Source: Candidatus Staskawiczbacteria bacterium (GTDB lineage Bacteria; Patescibacteriota; Minisyncoccia; Minisyncoccales; Staskawiczbacteraceae). Taken from it: a stretch of 6,693 bases of DNA. Numbering within the stretch: position 1 is the stretch's first letter; each line of letters opens with the position of its first letter. Shown here piece by piece: positions 5,036 to 6,693 of the stretch. The notes under the pieces are model-generated. The model was not told where the DNA came from. It made no database searches and was given only the letters and a program-made list of their open reading frames with translations. The stretch lies in the NCBI GenBank assembly GCA_903913175.1, contig CAIWKF010000095.1, positions 1 through 6,693 of the forward strand. The letters run 5' to 3'. A program made the position numbers and the translations under genes.

Positions 5036-6589
5036 ATGGAGAAAAAAACATTTAATGTAAAAGGAATGCATTGTGCAAGTTGCTCTGCAGTAATTACGGG
5101 CAGAATTCAAAAACTTGATGGTATTAAAAAAATTAATGTGAATATTGCCACAGAAAAAGCAGAAATAGAATTTGATGAAAGCAAAGTTTCTTTAGATAAA
5201 ATAAACCAAGAAATTTTAAAACTTGGCTACGAATTTATAGAAACTGTACGACGCCCGACGTCGTACAGTTTTGATAAAAAAGAAATGTCTTCTGAAATGC
5301 CAGGTATGAGCAAGGAAGAACATATGCACAACAAAGAAGAAGAGTTAGGCAAACAAAAAACAAAGGTGCAATTTTCTTTTTCTTTAGCAGTTTTAGTTTT
5401 TTTAATAATGATAGAAAATATTCTGGCAAAGTATTTTTATTTTGTGCCGGCTTTTTTTGTGCCGGAAAATATTTTAAATGTAATTTGTTTAGTTTTAGCC
5501 ACAATAATTTTGTTTAGCCTTGGAAAACCATTTTTATTGGGAGTGGCGAGATTTGCAAAATACAGAGTGGCTAATATGGATACCTTAATTGGTATTGGAA
5601 CTTTTGTAGCTTTTATTTATAGCACTGTAATTACTCTTTTTCCTAAAATAAGATTATATTTTTCTTTGCCTCAAGATACATATTTTGATGTGGTAATTGT
5701 GGTTATTGGGTTTATAACTTTAGGAAAATATTTGGAGGCTAAGAGTAAATTAAAAACTGGTCAAGCTATCGAAAAACTTTTGGGTTTGCAGGCAAAAACA
5801 GCTTTCGTAATTAGAAATAATACAGAAATTGAAATTTCTATAAATAATGTTTTAGTGGGTGATGTTGTATTTGTAAAGCCTGGTGGAAAAATTCCAGTTG
5901 ATGGAAAAATTATTGAAGGGCAGTCTTCAATTGATGAGGCCATGATTACTGGCGAGCCAATTCCGGTAGATAAAAATGTGGGGGATTTAGTTTTTGGTTC
6001 TACTATAAATAAACAAGGCAGTTTTAAATTTACAGCTACAAAAGTTGGGGACCAAACTCTTTTGGCTCATATTATAAAAATGGTAGAAGAAGCTCAGGGT
6101 TCCAAAGCTCCAATTCAAGCTTTGGCTGACAAGATTTCAGCTATTTTTGTGCCTACTGTGTTAATAATTTCTATTATTGGGTTTGTTTTGTGGATAGTAG
6201 TTGGAAGCGCTACTATTGGATTTTCAACTGCATTGTCTTATGCAATTTTATGTTTTGTTGGAGTTTTGGTTATTGCGTGTCCTTGTGCCTTGGGCTTGGC
6301 AACTCCTACTGCAATAATTGTTGGCGTAGGCAAGGGGGCAGAAAATGGAATTTTAGTTAAAGATGCTGAAGCTTTAGAAAAGTTATCTGGCGTGAATACT
6401 ATTGTTATGGATAAAACTGGAACAATTACACAGGGCAAGCCAGTTGTTACAGATATAATCGAAATTCAAAATTCAAAATTCAAAATTCAAAATATACTTC
6501 AGATTGCAGCATCTGTGGAAAAACTTTCCGAACATCCTTTGGCTTCTGCTATTGTAGAAAAAGCTAAGGCAGAAAATTTAGAATTTTAG
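5036..6589 (+). CDS. copA: Copper-translocating P1B-type ATPase CopA, 3' truncated
   Basis: A Cu(I) export ATPase of the P1B-1 class, 517 residues where complete members usually exceed 700. In order: an N-terminal HMA domain with GMHCASC (C13, C16); a linker holding the palindrome-encoded TVRRPTSYS (70-78) and a Met/His-rich patch (M84, M88, M91, H96, M97, H98); four membrane segments between about 113 and 236; the actuator domain with TGEP (305-308); two more membrane segments including CPC (415-417) followed by six residues and P; the phosphorylation motif DKTGT (D459); a short heptamer-repeat insert; and SEHPLA with the nucleotide-binding H500. It then ends at LEF and TAG 6587-6589. The rest of the N-domain, GDGxND and the last two helices are missing, so this frame could not make a working pump. 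The break coincides with a shift in base composition. Six bp separate it from the DUF1858 gene. Confidence 0.92.
   Translation: MEKKTFNVKGMHCASCSAVITGRIQKLDGIKKINVNIATEKAEIEFDESKVSLDKINQEILKLGYEFIETVRRPTSYSFDKKEMSSEMPGMSKEEHMHNKEEELGKQKTKVQFSFSLAVLVFLIMIENILAKYFYFVPAFFVPENILNVICLVLATIILFSLGKPFLLGVARFAKYRVANMDTLIGIGTFVAFIYSTVITLFPKIRLYFSLPQDTYFDVVIVVIGFITLGKYLEAKSKLKTGQAIEKLLGLQAKTAFVIRNNTEIEISINNVLVGDVVFVKPGGKIPVDGKIIEGQSSIDEAMITGEPIPVDKNVGDLVFGSTINKQGSFKFTATKVGDQTLLAHIIKMVEEAQGSKAPIQALADKISAIFVPTVLIISIIGFVLWIVVGSATIGFSTALSYAILCFVGVLVIACPCALGLATPTAIIVGVGKGAENGILVKDAEALEKLSGVNTIVMDKTGTITQGKPVVTDIIEIQNSKFKIQNILQIAASVEKLSEHPLASAIVEKAKAENLEF
5241..5271. repeat. Perfect 13-bp palindrome inside copA (linker)
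   Basis: AAACTGTACGACG (5241-5253) and its exact reverse complement (5259-5271) flank a 5-nt loop CCCGA. The segment is G+C-richer than its surroundings and encodes T70 to F79 in the linker between the HMA domain and the membrane part of CopA. It is in-frame and falls in a poorly conserved, flexible stretch, as expected for a tolerated insertion. Its sequence is unrelated to the mnmA-type element. Confidence 0.75.
6462..6493 (+). repeat. Heptamer tandem repeat (AAATTCA x4 plus partial) inside copA
   Basis: Four exact copies of AAATTCA (6462-6468, 6469-6475, 6476-6482, 6483-6489) are followed by AAAT. They encode IQNSKFKIQN in the variable segment between DKTGT and the SEHPLA helix, replacing residues that normally vary in CopA. 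Because seven is not a multiple of three, each further single copy gained or lost would shift the frame. Confidence 0.85.
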
Positions 6590-6692
6590 TCCAAGCGTAG
6601 GAGTTTATGGCTGTACCGTTATCATTATATGCCGTTTGGTTCATTGAGTAAACAAGACCAACAGAATTGGCAGATCCATAGAATAGATTGCC
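6564..6692 (-). CDS. Possible C-terminal fragment of an unrelated protein (partial, minus strand)
   Basis: Reading leftward from the window edge, the minus strand is open for 42 codons to TAG at 6566-6564. It includes NLFYGSANSVGLVY and YNDNGTAINSYAWTK. This balanced, Gly/Asn/Tyr-rich composition looks like real protein, and the pattern (YGS...G.VY...DNGTAI...TK) recalls beta-rich phage or surface structural proteins. That resemblance is from memory and not firm. The + strand here gives no CopA-like sequence. The last six or so codons overlap the 3' end of copA, so the true junction may lie around 6584-6592. The call is tentative; no start is visible. Confidence 0.33.
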   Translation of the reverse strand, partial: GNLFYGSANSVGLVYSMNQTAYNDNGTAINSYAWTKILNFLP

Positions 6693-6693
6693 G

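Noticed and set aside
5019..5036. TAAATAA / TTATTTA inverted repeat at the copA start
   Set aside because: It is A/T only, seven base pairs, and expected by chance in such A/T-rich DNA.
6462..6493. CRISPR-like array
   Set aside because: The units are 7 bp, contiguous and without spacers, so it is a simple tandem repeat.
52..6589. Alternative genetic code (UGA recoded, as in some CPR lineages)
   Set aside because: No gene here contains an in-frame TGA; the main genes all end in TAA or TAG, so there is no evidence for recoding in this window.
6607..6651. Short + strand frame from ATG 6607
   Set aside because: It is only 14 codons, with no motif and no leader signal; the minus-strand reading of the same bases looks more protein-like.

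Overview
The window is A/T-rich DNA (roughly 30% G+C by eye) with tightly packed genes, all clearly recognisable ones on the + strand. Start codons have no obvious Shine-Dalgarno sequence and several repeats are embedded in-frame inside genes. The minimal sulfur-transfer set (NifS/IscS, NifU/IscU, MnmA), the style of the proteins and the in-frame repeats suggest a Patescibacteria (CPR) genome, probably a metagenome contig. That placement is inference; there is no rRNA or marker gene here to prove it.

Left block (1-2871), sulfur and Fe-S: bases 2-52 look like the last codons of an Rrf2/IscR-type regulator, whose stop overlaps the start of a cysteine desulfurase (52-1209). Next come a NifU/IscU-type Fe-S scaffold (1236-1742) and the tRNA 2-thiouridylase MnmA (1723-2871), which overlaps the scaffold gene. 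The desulfurase would supply persulfide sulfur both to the scaffold and to MnmA for s2U34 of tRNA. MnmA carries an extra stretch of about 38 codons that is a G+C-richer palindromic repeat element.

Right block (2872-6589), copper: a consensus-like promoter (TTGACA, 16 nt, TATACT) is followed at once by a 25-bp near-perfect palindrome of the CsoR operator type. The genes are a divergent CsoR-family repressor (2966-3238), a fused HMA / DsbD_2-SafE-like membrane / cupredoxin-like protein (3340-4794), a small DUF1858 CxxC protein (4805-5029) and the copper P1B-ATPase CopA (5036-6589). The CsoR gene and the fusion gene are separated by a second copy of the palindromic element found in mnmA. The last three genes are 6-10 bp apart, so this reads as one copper-responsive operon for sensing, periplasmic/membrane handling and export.

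Right edge (about 6590-6693): CopA stops abruptly in its nucleotide-binding domain, before the GDGxND motif and the last two membrane helices. The next ~100 bases are richer in G+C (43 of 103) and do not continue CopA. On the minus strand they encode a plausible end of an unrelated, possibly phage- or surface-structural protein. This is either a real rearrangement breakpoint or a chimeric contig end.

The most interesting feature is the repeat content: two related palindromic elements (one inside mnmA, one between genes), a different perfect 13-bp palindrome inside the CopA linker, and a heptamer tandem array inside the CopA ATP-binding region. All the coding copies preserve the reading frame.
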